Shown here in pieces: positions 27,651-35,787 of a stretch of 64,000 nucleotides of DNA. The notes under the pieces are model-generated. The model did no database searches. It worked only from the letters and a program-made list of their open reading frames with translations, and had not been told where the DNA came from. The position numbers were made by a program, and so were the translations under genes. The DNA comes from an uncultured Hyphomicrobium sp. (lineage in GTDB: Bacteria > Pseudomonadota > Alphaproteobacteria > Rhizobiales > Hyphomicrobiaceae). The DNA is taken from positions 200,971 to 264,970 of the forward strand of contig NZ_CADEFI010000001.1 in the NCBI RefSeq assembly GCF_902826555.1. The letters are read 5' to 3'. Every line of letters starts with the position of its first letter. The first letter of the stretch is position 1.

Positions 27651-29054
27651 TCAGACGCTGAGCAGCAGATGCTCGCGCTCCCAGGGACTGATGACGCGCA
27701 TGAACTCCTCGAATTCGCTGCGCTTCAGCGAGAGATAGACATGCGAGAAGCGCTTGCCCAGGATTTCGTGCAGCTCGGTCGACTCCTCAAAGTCAGTCAG
27801 CGCCTCCAAGAGGCCGCGCGGGAGCTGATGGTCATTGCGGTAGGCGTTGCCAATCACGGCTTGGCGCGGCTCGAGGCCTAACTTGATGCCGAGGTAGCCG
27901 CAGGCGAGGCTGGCGGCGAGGGCGAGATAGGGGTTGGCGTCGGAGCCCGCGAGGCGGTTCTCGATGCGGCGGGCGGATGATGGCGAGAACGGAATGCGCA
28001 AGCCCGCGGATCGATTGTCGTGGCCCCATTCGACGTTGATCGGCGCGGCGCCGCCGGGCACCAGCCGGCGATAGGAGTTCACGTAAGGCGCGAGGAGGCA
28101 GGTGGCGGCCGGCAGGAAGCGCTGCTGGCCGGCGAGGAACTGATAGAAGACCTTGCTCGGGCCGCCGGTCTCATCGGTGAAAATGTTGCGGCCGGTCTTA
28201 GCGTCCACCACGCTTTGATGGATGTGCATGGCGCTGCCCGGCTCGTTGGCGAGGGGCTTGGCCATGAAGGTGGCGTAGCAGTTGTGCGTGAACGCCGCCT
28301 CGCGGATCGTGCGCTTGAACAGGAACACTTGGTCGGCCAGATCGACCGGATCGCCGTGCAGGAGATTGATCTCGAGCTGGGCGGCGCCGCCTTCCTGGAT
28401 GATGGTGTCGATCTTCAGATATTGGCGCTCCGCGTACTCGTACACGTCATCGACGATCTTGTCGTACTCGTCGACGGCACCGAGGCTGTAGGCCTGGCGC
28501 CCGGCGCCGGCGCGGCCCGATCGGCCCGTCGGCGGTTCCAGCGGATAGTCGGGATCGGGGTTGGTCTTGGTGAGATAGAATTCGAGCTCCGGCGCGACGA
28601 CCGGAAGCCATCCTTCCTTGTCGAAGAGGGCGAGCACGCGCTTCAAGACGGAGCGAGGAGCGATCTCGACCGGCTCGCCGTTCTGCCAGGTGGCGTCGTG
28701 AATGACCTGTGCCGTCGGGCTCGAGGCCCAAGGGGCCGGGCGGATGGTCGAAAGATCCGGCACCATCAGCAGGTCGCTCTCGGCATAGAGCTCCTGTGCG
28801 CCTTCCTCGAAGCCGACGTAGTCGCCGGTGATGGTTTGATGGAAGATCGAGATCGGGAGGTGCACCGGATCGAGCTTGACGAACTTCTCGGCCGGCATGG
28901 TCTTGCCGCGCGCGACGCCGGCGATGTCGGGGACGGCGCAGTCGACCTCTTCGATGCGATGATGCTGAAGCCAAGAGCGCAGGGTTTCAGGCTCCGTTCC
29001 GACGGTGAAGGATTCACCGGTGAGACTGGCCATCGCTCCATTGTCGGCTGACAT
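27651..29054 (-). CDS. Glutamine synthetase-family gamma-polyamine ligase (second PuuA-like)
   Basis: The ATG at 29054 has AAGGTGG upstream, giving 467 residues; longer in-frame starts lack a ribosome site. It is a glutamine synthetase-fold ligase: EEVDCAVPDIAGVARGKTMP, PELEFYLTKTNPDPDYPLE, EGGAAQLEINLLHGD, EPGSAMHIHQSV and GHDNRSAGLRIPFS. It differs clearly from the PuuA at 23959 and resembles the SpuI/SpuB-like group, so it may prefer another amine (spermidine, diaminopropane or a monoamine). It is the first gene of the minus-strand run and has its own promoter with a GntR-type operator. Confidence 0.8.
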   Translation of the reverse strand: MSADNGAMASLTGESFTVGTEPETLRSWLQHHRIEEVDCAVPDIAGVARGKTMPAEKFVKLDPVHLPISIFHQTITGDYVGFEEGAQELYAESDLLMVPDLSTIRPAPWASSPTAQVIHDATWQNGEPVEIAPRSVLKRVLALFDKEGWLPVVAPELEFYLTKTNPDPDYPLEPPTGRSGRAGAGRQAYSLGAVDEYDKIVDDVYEYAERQYLKIDTIIQEGGAAQLEINLLHGDPVDLADQVFLFKRTIREAAFTHNCYATFMAKPLANEPGSAMHIHQSVVDAKTGRNIFTDETGGPSKVFYQFLAGQQRFLPAATCLLAPYVNSYRRLVPGGAAPINVEWGHDNRSAGLRIPFSPSSARRIENRLAGSDANPYLALAASLACGYLGIKLGLEPRQAVIGNAYRNDHQLPRGLLEALTDFEESTELHEILGKRFSHVYLSLKRSEFEEFMRVISPWEREHLLLSV

Positions 29055-29195
29055 GATCCACCTTGCTCGTGCGGGCTGGTTGCTGCGGGCGCTTCGTTTT
29101 TTCAGGAAGCCGTCGCGCGCGCTGCCGTTCGACGACGCAGGGCGTCGTCTCAAGCGGGTCGCGCCGCCGGGATGCCCGGGGCATTGTTCGCCAAT

Positions 29196-29225
29196 ATTGT
29201 GATCACAAAATGGGCGGAAACTCAA
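29196..29225 (-). promoter_or_regulatory. Predicted promoter and GntR operator for the catabolic operon
   Basis: On the minus strand, -35 TTGAGT (29225-29220) and -10 CACAAT (29201-29196) are 18 bp apart. The perfect palindrome TTGTGATCACAA (29197-29208) overlaps the -10 box. It fits the T-GT-N-AC-A form known for FadR-type GntR regulators and recurs at 30149-30158. Confidence 0.65.
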
Positions 29226-29267
29226 GCGCCGGATCTTAACCCTTGAGGGGGCTTGAGGTTCAAATCC

Positions 29268-30002
29268 TTAGTAGGCGCGCCTCAGTACGGATTCACCGAT
29301 AAAGCTCATTCCTTGACTAACGTCGGCGGCGATGGCGGCGCGGAGCGCCTTGCGATCGTTGCGCTGCAGCGCGGCGATGGCGGCCTGATGCTGATCCTCG
29401 AGATCGGATGTGCCCCAGCGGTTGTACGCCATGCGCATGAACGGTCCAAACTGGAGCCAAATGCTCTCGACGAGTGCCATCAACGTCTCGGCGCCCGCGC
29501 GTTCGTAGATGGCGAAATGAAAGCGGTAGTTGCTCTCCATGTAGCCGTGAATATCGCTCGTGGCCATAGCGCGATCGACGGATCTGTCATGTGCAGCAAT
29601 CTGGCGGAGCTCTGCCGGCCCGATGTGATCCATGGCGCGTGCGGCCAGCTCGGGTTCGAGTGTTTTTCGCGCAAAAACAATCTGTTCGAAGGTCGCTTGC
29701 GTCATCAGGGGGACGAGAACGCGACGATTGTCCTGCATCTTGAGCGCTCGCTCGGCAATGAGGCGGCGAACTGCCTCGCGAATGGGCATCGGGCTCACGC
29801 CCATGTCCTCGGCGAGCCCGCGCAACGTGACGGCGCTGCCGGGCAGGAAGCCGCCGAACAGAATGCGATTGCGCAATCCACGATACACGCTCTCGTGCGT
29901 GGTTACCGCGATGTCGCTCTTCACGGGAAGCGGCTTGCGGATGATCGCTTTCGGCCGTGACGGCGGGGTTTTCACGCTGTCCGCCCTATGACGTTCGCGC
30001 AT
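29268..30002 (-). CDS. GntR family regulator (FCD domain), likely polyamine repressor
   Basis: The 244-residue protein has an N-terminal winged helix (VYRGLRNRILFGGFLPGSAV, then LRGLAEDMGVSPMPIREAVRRL). An all-helical FCD ligand domain at about residues 95-235 carries metal/ligand His-type positions (NYRFHFAIYERAG, EDQHQAAIAAL). The long basic N-terminus is unusual. It sits between the two polyamine gene runs. TTGTGATCACA palindromes lie both upstream of its start and downstream of its stop, so it is the natural candidate to bind them. The effector is probably putrescine or a glutamylated intermediate, which is inference. Confidence 0.88.
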   Translation of the reverse strand: MRERHRADSVKTPPSRPKAIIRKPLPVKSDIAVTTHESVYRGLRNRILFGGFLPGSAVTLRGLAEDMGVSPMPIREAVRRLIAERALKMQDNRRVLVPLMTQATFEQIVFARKTLEPELAARAMDHIGPAELRQIAAHDRSVDRAMATSDIHGYMESNYRFHFAIYERAGAETLMALVESIWLQFGPFMRMAYNRWGTSDLEDQHQAAIAALQRNDRKALRAAIAADVSQGMSFIGESVLRRAY

Positions 30003-30131
30003 TGATTTTGCTACGTCCTCACGCTCAGGCGCCTTCGGTTGCGCATTCGAAAATCGCGTCCTATCCGTCGTTTTCCGCCGGGGATCGCCGCCGTTGGTGG
30101 CGGGTTTCGCGGACGTGCCTCAACGAAAGAC

Positions 30132-30160
30132 TTGTAGCGCGCGAATAATGTGATCACAAT
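30132..30160 (+). promoter_or_regulatory. Predicted promoter and GntR operator for potFGHI-puuB
   Basis: -35 TTGTAG (30132-30137) and -10 CACAAT (30155-30160) have an ideal 17-bp spacing. The palindrome TGTGATCACA (30149-30158) overlaps the -10 box, so bound regulator would block polymerase. The site is also about 145 bp upstream of the divergent gntR start and could give autoregulation. Confidence 0.65.
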
Positions 30161-30232
30161 GGGGAGTGTTGGGCCCGGCGCAAAGGGGTGCTCGGCCTTG
30201 TTCCGTTTATCGCTCCCTTGGGAGGTAGCCGA

Positions 30233-31342
30233 ATGACTTATTCCGGAAATAAGCGTGGGACCCTCGCGGGCTCCTTGACGCTGGCAACCATGCTCGCCTG
30301 TGGCGTGGCCATGGCCGATCAAAAGGAGGTCCGGGTCTATAACTGGTCCGACTACATCGACGAGGAAATCCTCACCGAGTTCACGAAAGAGACCGGCATC
30401 AAAGTGGTCTACGACGTGTTCGACAGCAACGAAATCCTCGAGACGAAGTTGCTCGCCGGCGGCAGCGGCTACGACGTCGTGGTGCCGACGGGACAGTTCC
30501 TCGCCCGCCAGATCCAGGCCGGCGTTTTCCAGAAGCTCGACAAGTCCAAGCTGCCGAACATTTCGAACATGTGGCCGGAAGTTTCCAACCGTGTCGCCGT
30601 GTATGATCCCGGCAACGAGTATGCCGTCGACTACATGTGGGGCACGACGGGCCTCGGTTACAACGAGGCGAAGATCAAGGAGCGGCTGCCGGACGTTCCG
30701 ACCGACTCGTTCGATCTGCTCTTCAAGCCCGAGAACGCCGCGAAGCTGAAAGATTGCGGCATCATGGTTCTCGATTCCGCGACCGACGTGCTGCCCGTCA
30801 TCCTGCAGTATCTCGGGCTCGATCCCAACAGCAAGGCACAGGCCGATCTCGAGAAGGCGGCGGCCGTGCTCGAGGCGATCCGCCCGAACATCCAGAAGTT
30901 CCATTCGTCGGAGTACATCAACGCGCTTGCGAACGGCGATATCTGCATCGCTTTCGGCTGGTCGGGTGACATCCTGCAGGCTGCAAGCCGCGCGGAAGAG
31001 GCGAAGAACGGCCATACGATCCACTACTCGCTGCCGAAAGAGGGCACGCAGATGTGGTTCGACATGCTGGCTGTTCCGAAGGACGCGCCGCACGTCGAGG
31101 AAGCTCACGCATTCATCAACTTCCTGATGAAGCCAGAGGTGATCGCGAAGGCCTCCAACTACATCAGCTACGCGAACGGAAATCTCGCCTCGCAAAAATT
31201 CATCGACGAGTCGATCTTGAAGGACGGGGCGATCTATCCGGATGAGGCAACACTCAAGAAGCTCTTCGTGCTGCTGCCCTACGACGCCAAGACACAACGC
31301 TCAGTGACGCGCTTGTGGACGAAGATCGTCACAGGCCAGTAG
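30233..31342 (+). CDS. potF: Putrescine/spermidine ABC transporter substrate-binding protein
   Basis: The start at 30233 has GGGAGG upstream and a clear Sec signal peptide (GSLTLATMLACGVAMA). The 369-residue periplasmic protein is PotF-like: VRVYNWSDYIDEEILTEF, YDVFDSNEILETKLLAGG, GYDVVVPT, YMWGTTGLGYNEAKI and AFGWSGDILQA. Conserved Trp, Ser and Asp residues of the polyamine pocket lie in these motifs. It is the first gene of the transporter operon and is separated from potG by an attenuator-like terminator, which suits the need for excess binding protein. Confidence 0.92.
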   Translation: MTYSGNKRGTLAGSLTLATMLACGVAMADQKEVRVYNWSDYIDEEILTEFTKETGIKVVYDVFDSNEILETKLLAGGSGYDVVVPTGQFLARQIQAGVFQKLDKSKLPNISNMWPEVSNRVAVYDPGNEYAVDYMWGTTGLGYNEAKIKERLPDVPTDSFDLLFKPENAAKLKDCGIMVLDSATDVLPVILQYLGLDPNSKAQADLEKAAAVLEAIRPNIQKFHSSEYINALANGDICIAFGWSGDILQAASRAEEAKNGHTIHYSLPKEGTQMWFDMLAVPKDAPHVEEAHAFINFLMKPEVIAKASNYISYANGNLASQKFIDESILKDGAIYPDEATLKKLFVLLPYDAKTQRSVTRLWTKIVTGQ

Positions 31343-31352
31343 AAAAAGTCAG

Positions 31353-31387
31353 CCGCGCCCGAGGCTCCTCGGGCGCGGTTCTTCTTT
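31353..31387 (+). terminator. Intra-operon terminator/attenuator after potF
   Basis: A perfect 11-bp stem (CCGCGCCCGAG at 31353-31363 with CTCGGGCGCGG at 31368-31378) has a GCTC loop and is followed by TTCTTCTTT. The interrupted T-run suggests partial read-through into potG. Confidence 0.75.
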
Positions 31388-31439
31388 CAACAGCGGACTC
31401 GCGGCGCGCGCGAGGCAAGGCAAACGAAGGATCGACATC

Positions 31440-32630
31440 ATGAGTGGAGCCACAGTGCAAAGCGCAACGCCGGCGCAGCCGAAGAGTCCGCTTCGGACGG
31501 CCGCTCCCCAGTCGGGCTTTGCGCCGTGGAAGGATCCTTCGAAGGCGCCCATCGTGCGCTTCGAGAACGTGGTGAAGCGCTTCGGCGACTTCGTCGCGGT
31601 CAAGGACTGTACGCTCGACATCTACGAACGAGAGTTCTTCGCTCTCCTGGGTCCGTCGGGATGCGGAAAAACGACGCTTCTACGCATGCTCGCGGGGTTC
31701 GAGAAGCCGACCAGCGGGCGCATACTCGTCGCGGGTCAGGACATCACGGAGCTGGCGCCCTACGAGCGTCCGGTGAACATGATGTTCCAGTCGTACGCGC
31801 TGTTTCCGCACATGACCGTCGAGCAGAACATCGGCTTCGGCCTCCGGCAGGACGGCATGCCGAAGGACCAGATCGCCACGCGCGTGGACGAGGTCATGGC
31901 GTTGCTCGAACTCGGCAGGTTCGGCAAGCGCAAGCCACATCAGCTTTCGGGCGGCCAGCAGCAGCGCGTCGCACTTGCGCGCGCAATCGCAAAAAAGCCG
32001 CGTATCGTGCTGCTCGATGAGCCGCTCGGCGCGCTCGACAAACGGCTCAGGCAAACGGCTCAGTTCGAGCTGATGGGCATTCAGGAGCGCACCGGCACGA
32101 CCTTCATCATCGTCACGCACGATCAGGAAGAAGCGATGACGGTGTCGTCGCGCATCGCAGTCATGGATCACGGCGAGTTCGTGCAGATCGCGACGCCGGG
32201 CGATATCTACGAGGCGCCGAATTCGCGTTACGTCGCAAACTTCATCGGCGACGTGAATCTTTTCGAAGGCAAGGTCGTCAGTATTTCCGGCGGGTTTGCG
32301 GAGATCGATTGGGGTCCCGGGCTCGCACGCTTCAAATCGGTGGCGCCGGAGGGATGCACGGGCGATCAGCAGGTCTGGCTCGCGCTCAGACCGGAGAAGA
32401 TCCACATCGATCTCGATAAGCCGACCGATACCAGCAACACGATTCCGGGCAAGGTCGTCGACGTCGGATATCTCGGCTCGATCTCTCACTATCACGTGGA
32501 GCTCGCGAACGGGCAGCGGGTGAAGGCGTTGCGGACGAACTCGTCGCGCACAGTCGACAGGCCCATCAGCTGGGAAGACAAGGTCTGGCTGCAGTGGCCG
32601 GCGGAAACCGGCATCGTGCTCACCCGCTAG
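31440..32630 (+). CDS. potG: Polyamine ABC transporter ATP-binding protein
   Basis: The 396-residue ATPase has Walker A GPSGCGKTT, signature LSGGQQQRVALARA, Walker B RIVLLDEPLGALD and the switch His in VTHDQEEA. A C-terminal TOBE domain (ALRPEKIHIDL) follows. The N-terminal about 45 residues are a Pro/Ala-rich extension, as in PotG homologues. It powers uptake through PotH and PotI. Confidence 0.93.
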   Translation: MSGATVQSATPAQPKSPLRTAAPQSGFAPWKDPSKAPIVRFENVVKRFGDFVAVKDCTLDIYEREFFALLGPSGCGKTTLLRMLAGFEKPTSGRILVAGQDITELAPYERPVNMMFQSYALFPHMTVEQNIGFGLRQDGMPKDQIATRVDEVMALLELGRFGKRKPHQLSGGQQQRVALARAIAKKPRIVLLDEPLGALDKRLRQTAQFELMGIQERTGTTFIIVTHDQEEAMTVSSRIAVMDHGEFVQIATPGDIYEAPNSRYVANFIGDVNLFEGKVVSISGGFAEIDWGPGLARFKSVAPEGCTGDQQVWLALRPEKIHIDLDKPTDTSNTIPGKVVDVGYLGSISHYHVELANGQRVKALRTNSSRTVDRPISWEDKVWLQWPAETGIVLTR

Positions 32631-32653
32631 ACCCTCACATCCGGAGGAATCCC

Positions 32654-33532
32654 ATGCGCCGCTGGTTTGTGATCCTGGTGCCTTACCTTTGGCTCCTGGT
32701 CTTCTTTTTGATCCCGTTCTTCATCGTGTTCAAAATCTCGCTGTCGGATATCGCGACGGCGATCCCGCCGTACACGCCGACATTCAGCATCACCGATATC
32801 GGGGGGTTCTTCTCGCAGCTCGACTTCGAGAACTACACGTTCATTTTTCAGGATTCGCTCTATATCGGCGCCTATTTCTCCGCGCTCAAGATCGCGTTTT
32901 TCTCGACCATCCTGACCCTGCTCATCGCCTATCCGATCGCGTACGGCATGGCGCGGGCGCCCAGGGAGTGGCAGCCCACGCTCGTCATGCTGGTCATTCT
33001 TCCGTTCTGGACCTCGTTCCTGATCCGCGTCTACGCGTGGATCGGCATTCTGAAGAAGGAAGGTCTTCTCAACTTGTTCCTGATGAACCTCGGGCTCATC
33101 AGCGAGCCGCTCACCATCATGAACACGAACACGGCGGTCTATATCGGCATCGTCTATTCGTATTTGCCGTTCATGATCCTGCCGCTCTACGCTAGCCTAG
33201 AAAAGATCAACCCGGCGTTGCTCGAAGCCGCCGCCGATCTCGGCTCTCCACCGTGGAAATCATTCTGGCAAGTGACCTTCCCGCTTTCGATTCCGGGCGT
33301 GCTCGCGGGTTGCTTCCTGGTCTTCATCCCGGCGACAGGCGAGTTCGTCATTCCGGATCTGCTCGGCGGCTCCGAGACTTTGATGATCGGCAAGACGCTC
33401 TGGAACGAGTTCTTCAACAATCGTGACTGGCCGGTGTCGTCGGCGGTGGCGGTGGTGCTGCTGCTCGTGCTCGTGGTGCCAATCGTCTTGTTCCAGCGCA
33501 ACCAAGAAAAGCAGCGGGAGGCAGGGCGATGA
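32654..33532 (+). CDS. potH: Polyamine ABC transporter permease
   Basis: The ATG at 32654 has GGAGGA upstream; 20 further in-frame codons upstream overlap the end of potG and are not needed. The 292-residue inner-membrane protein has six predicted helices, beginning WFVILVPYLWLLVFFLIPFF. The ABC-permease EAA loop is EAAADLGSPPWKSFWQVTFP. Its TGA overlaps the start of potI (ATGA). Confidence 0.92.
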   Translation: MRRWFVILVPYLWLLVFFLIPFFIVFKISLSDIATAIPPYTPTFSITDIGGFFSQLDFENYTFIFQDSLYIGAYFSALKIAFFSTILTLLIAYPIAYGMARAPREWQPTLVMLVILPFWTSFLIRVYAWIGILKKEGLLNLFLMNLGLISEPLTIMNTNTAVYIGIVYSYLPFMILPLYASLEKINPALLEAAADLGSPPWKSFWQVTFPLSIPGVLAGCFLVFIPATGEFVIPDLLGGSETLMIGKTLWNEFFNNRDWPVSSAVAVVLLLVLVVPIVLFQRNQEKQREAGR

Positions 33533-34350
33533 GACGCTTCAGCTGGTTCAACGCCACGTCTATCGCGCTCGGGTTCGCATTTCTCTACATCCCGATCCTG
33601 CTGCTCGTGATCTACAGCTTCAACGACTCGAAGCTGGTGACGGTGTGGGGCGGCTGGTCAACCCGATGGTATGGGGAACTGCTGCAGAACGAGGGTATTC
33701 TGAACGCGGCTTGGGTGACGCTGCGGGTCGCCATTGTCTCGTCGACGCTGGCGACCATTCTCGGCACCATGGCTGCCATCGTGCTCGTTCGCATGGGGCG
33801 CTTTCCGGGGCGTACTCTCTTCTCGGGGCTGATTTTCGCCCCGCTCGTCATGCCCGAGGTCATCACCGGCCTGTCGATGCTGCTGCTGTTCGTGGCCATG
33901 AATCTCGATCGCGGGTTCTGGACCGTGGTCATCGCGCACGCCACGTTCTCGATGTGCTTTGCGGCCGTCGTCGTTCAGGCGCGGCTCTACGACTTCGATA
34001 AATCGGTCGAGGAAGCGGCGATGGACCTCGGTGCGACGCCGCTCGATACGTTCCGGCAGGTAACGCTGCCGATCATCGCGCCCTCGGTCATATCCGCCTG
34101 GCTGTTGTCGTTCACGCTGTCGCTCGACGATCTCGTGATCGCGAGCTTCGCGACCGGCCCCGGCGCCACGACACTGCCGATGAAGATCTACAGTCAGGTG
34201 CGTCTCGGCGTGACGCCCGAGATCAACGCCGTCTCGACGATCATGATCGGGTTGGTGACCATCGGCGTGCTAGTGGCCTCGTACTCGACGAAACGCGCGA
34301 GCGAGCGGCAGGAGCGCGAGATGAAAGCCGTCGATGCCGGCGCAAAGTAA
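33529..34350 (+). CDS. potI: Polyamine ABC transporter permease
   Basis: The 273-residue inner-membrane permease has six predicted helices. The EAA loop is EEAAMDLGATPLDTFRQVTL, and SFTLSLDDLVIASFATGPG is a PotI/PotC signature. It forms the channel together with PotH. The start overlaps the potH stop by four bases. Confidence 0.92.
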   Translation: MRRFSWFNATSIALGFAFLYIPILLLVIYSFNDSKLVTVWGGWSTRWYGELLQNEGILNAAWVTLRVAIVSSTLATILGTMAAIVLVRMGRFPGRTLFSGLIFAPLVMPEVITGLSMLLLFVAMNLDRGFWTVVIAHATFSMCFAAVVVQARLYDFDKSVEEAAMDLGATPLDTFRQVTLPIIAPSVISAWLLSFTLSLDDLVIASFATGPGATTLPMKIYSQVRLGVTPEINAVSTIMIGLVTIGVLVASYSTKRASERQEREMKAVDAGAK

Positions 34351-34423
34351 GCAACAGAAGGCGGATCGCAGAGAGTTCAATCGCATCTCGTAACTCGGGC
34401 GATCCGCCACTAAATAATCCGTC

Positions 34424-35698
34424 ATGTCCGCTACACACATCAACTCCTACTACGCCGCTACGGCCAACGACGACACGCGCTATCCGCGCCTCCGCGGCAC
34501 GGTCACGGCGGATGTGTGCGTGGTCGGCGGCGGGTTCTCCGGGATTGCGACCGCGCTTTCGCTGGCGGAACGCGGCTACAAGGTGGTCGTGATCGAAGCG
34601 GAGCGGATCGGCTGGGGCGCCTCGGGCCGCAACGGCGGGCAGATGATCGCCGGTATCAGCGGCGAGCATCGCATCGAGAGTCAGCTTGGTGACGCCGGTC
34701 GCAAGCTGCTGACTGAGATCCGCTATCTCGGCCACGACATCATCGAAGGGCGGGTCGCACGGCATCAGATCCGGTGCGACCTGAAGCACGGATGGATGGA
34801 GGTGGCTGCGCGACCGCGGCACATGGAGGGGTTGCGCTCTTACGTCGAAGAGCGCGTTGCGGCCGGTGACGGCGACGGCCTCGAACTCGTGGAAGCGGCC
34901 GATATGGGCCGCGTGATCGGTTCGGACCTTTACCACGGGGCCATGGTGGACCGGAAAAGCGGCCATCTGCATCCGCTCAACCTGTGTCTCGGCGAAGCCC
35001 GCGCGGCGGTGACGGCGGGCGTTCAAATCTTCGAAGAGTCTCCGGTGATGGAGGTTGCCGGCGGGGCGAAGCCGTTCGCCGCCACTGCGGAAGGGCGTGT
35101 CGACGCGGCTTCTATCGTGCTTGCCGGAACCATGGATCCCAAGTTCCAGACAGGGCCGCTCGGCGGGCTTCTGTTCCCGACGGGGAGCTACATCGTTGCC
35201 ACGGAGCCTTTGCCGGAGCGCCTCGCGAAGGCGGTCAGTCCTCAGGATCTCGCCGTTGCGGACAGCAACGTGGTGCTCGACTACTTCCGCCTCTCAGCCG
35301 ATCGCCGGCTCTTGTTCGGCGGGAGATGCAATTATTCGAACCGCGATCCGCGGGATGTGCGGGAGGCGCTGCGGCCGCGGCTCACGGAAGTCTTTCCGCA
35401 GCTCGAGGGCGTGAAGCTCGATTACGCGTGGGGCGGCCGGATCGACATCGTGCTGACGCGCGTGCCGGCGATCGGCCGTCGCGAGCCAAACGTCTACTAT
35501 ATGCAGGGCTATTGCGGGCACGGAGTCAACACGACGCATATCGCGGGCCAGATCGTGGCGGATGCCATCGCGGGCACGATGGAGAAGCTGGATCTCTTTG
35601 AGAAGATCCGGCACGTGCGCCTGCCGGTCGGGCAGTTTCTCGGCAACCAGCTCCTGGCGCTGGGGATGCTCTATTATCGTCTGCGCGATCTGCTTTAG
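34424..35698 (+). CDS. puuB: Gamma-glutamylputrescine oxidase
   Basis: This 424-residue FAD-dependent amine oxidase of the DAO family has an N-terminal dinucleotide motif VCVVGGGFSGIATALSLAE and GWGASGRNGGQMIAG. The C-terminal family motifs are YAWGGRIDIVLTRVPAIGR and YCGHGVNTTHIAGQ, as in E. coli PuuB. It oxidises gamma-glutamylputrescine to the aldehyde used by PuuC, giving ammonia and peroxide. It sits with the transporter rather than with the other puu genes, but under the same predicted GntR control. Confidence 0.9.
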   Translation: MSATHINSYYAATANDDTRYPRLRGTVTADVCVVGGGFSGIATALSLAERGYKVVVIEAERIGWGASGRNGGQMIAGISGEHRIESQLGDAGRKLLTEIRYLGHDIIEGRVARHQIRCDLKHGWMEVAARPRHMEGLRSYVEERVAAGDGDGLELVEAADMGRVIGSDLYHGAMVDRKSGHLHPLNLCLGEARAAVTAGVQIFEESPVMEVAGGAKPFAATAEGRVDAASIVLAGTMDPKFQTGPLGGLLFPTGSYIVATEPLPERLAKAVSPQDLAVADSNVVLDYFRLSADRRLLFGGRCNYSNRDPRDVREALRPRLTEVFPQLEGVKLDYAWGGRIDIVLTRVPAIGRREPNVYYMQGYCGHGVNTTHIAGQIVADAIAGTMEKLDLFEKIRHVRLPVGQFLGNQLLALGMLYYRLRDLL

Positions 35699-35731
35699 CG
35701 CTCGGCGAGCTATCGAGACGCCTCAGAAAAT

Positions 35732-35767
35732 GAAAAGGCGCGCTTCGTATGCGAACGAAGCGCGCCT
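35732..35767 (-). terminator. Terminator of the chemoreceptor-like gene
   Basis: A perfect 13-bp stem (35736-35748 with 35755-35767) has a 6-base loop. Read on the minus strand it is followed by TTTTCATTTTC, so it ends the minus-strand gene at 35788. No T-run follows on the plus strand. Confidence 0.85.
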
Positions 35768-35787
35768 GGTCGATATCGGTGCCCGTG

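Noticed and set aside
29254..29270. tRNA-like T-arm (TGAGG TTCAAAT CCTTA)
   Set aside because: No matching acceptor, D-arm or anticodon arm is found upstream, and the sequence overlaps the gntR stop codon.
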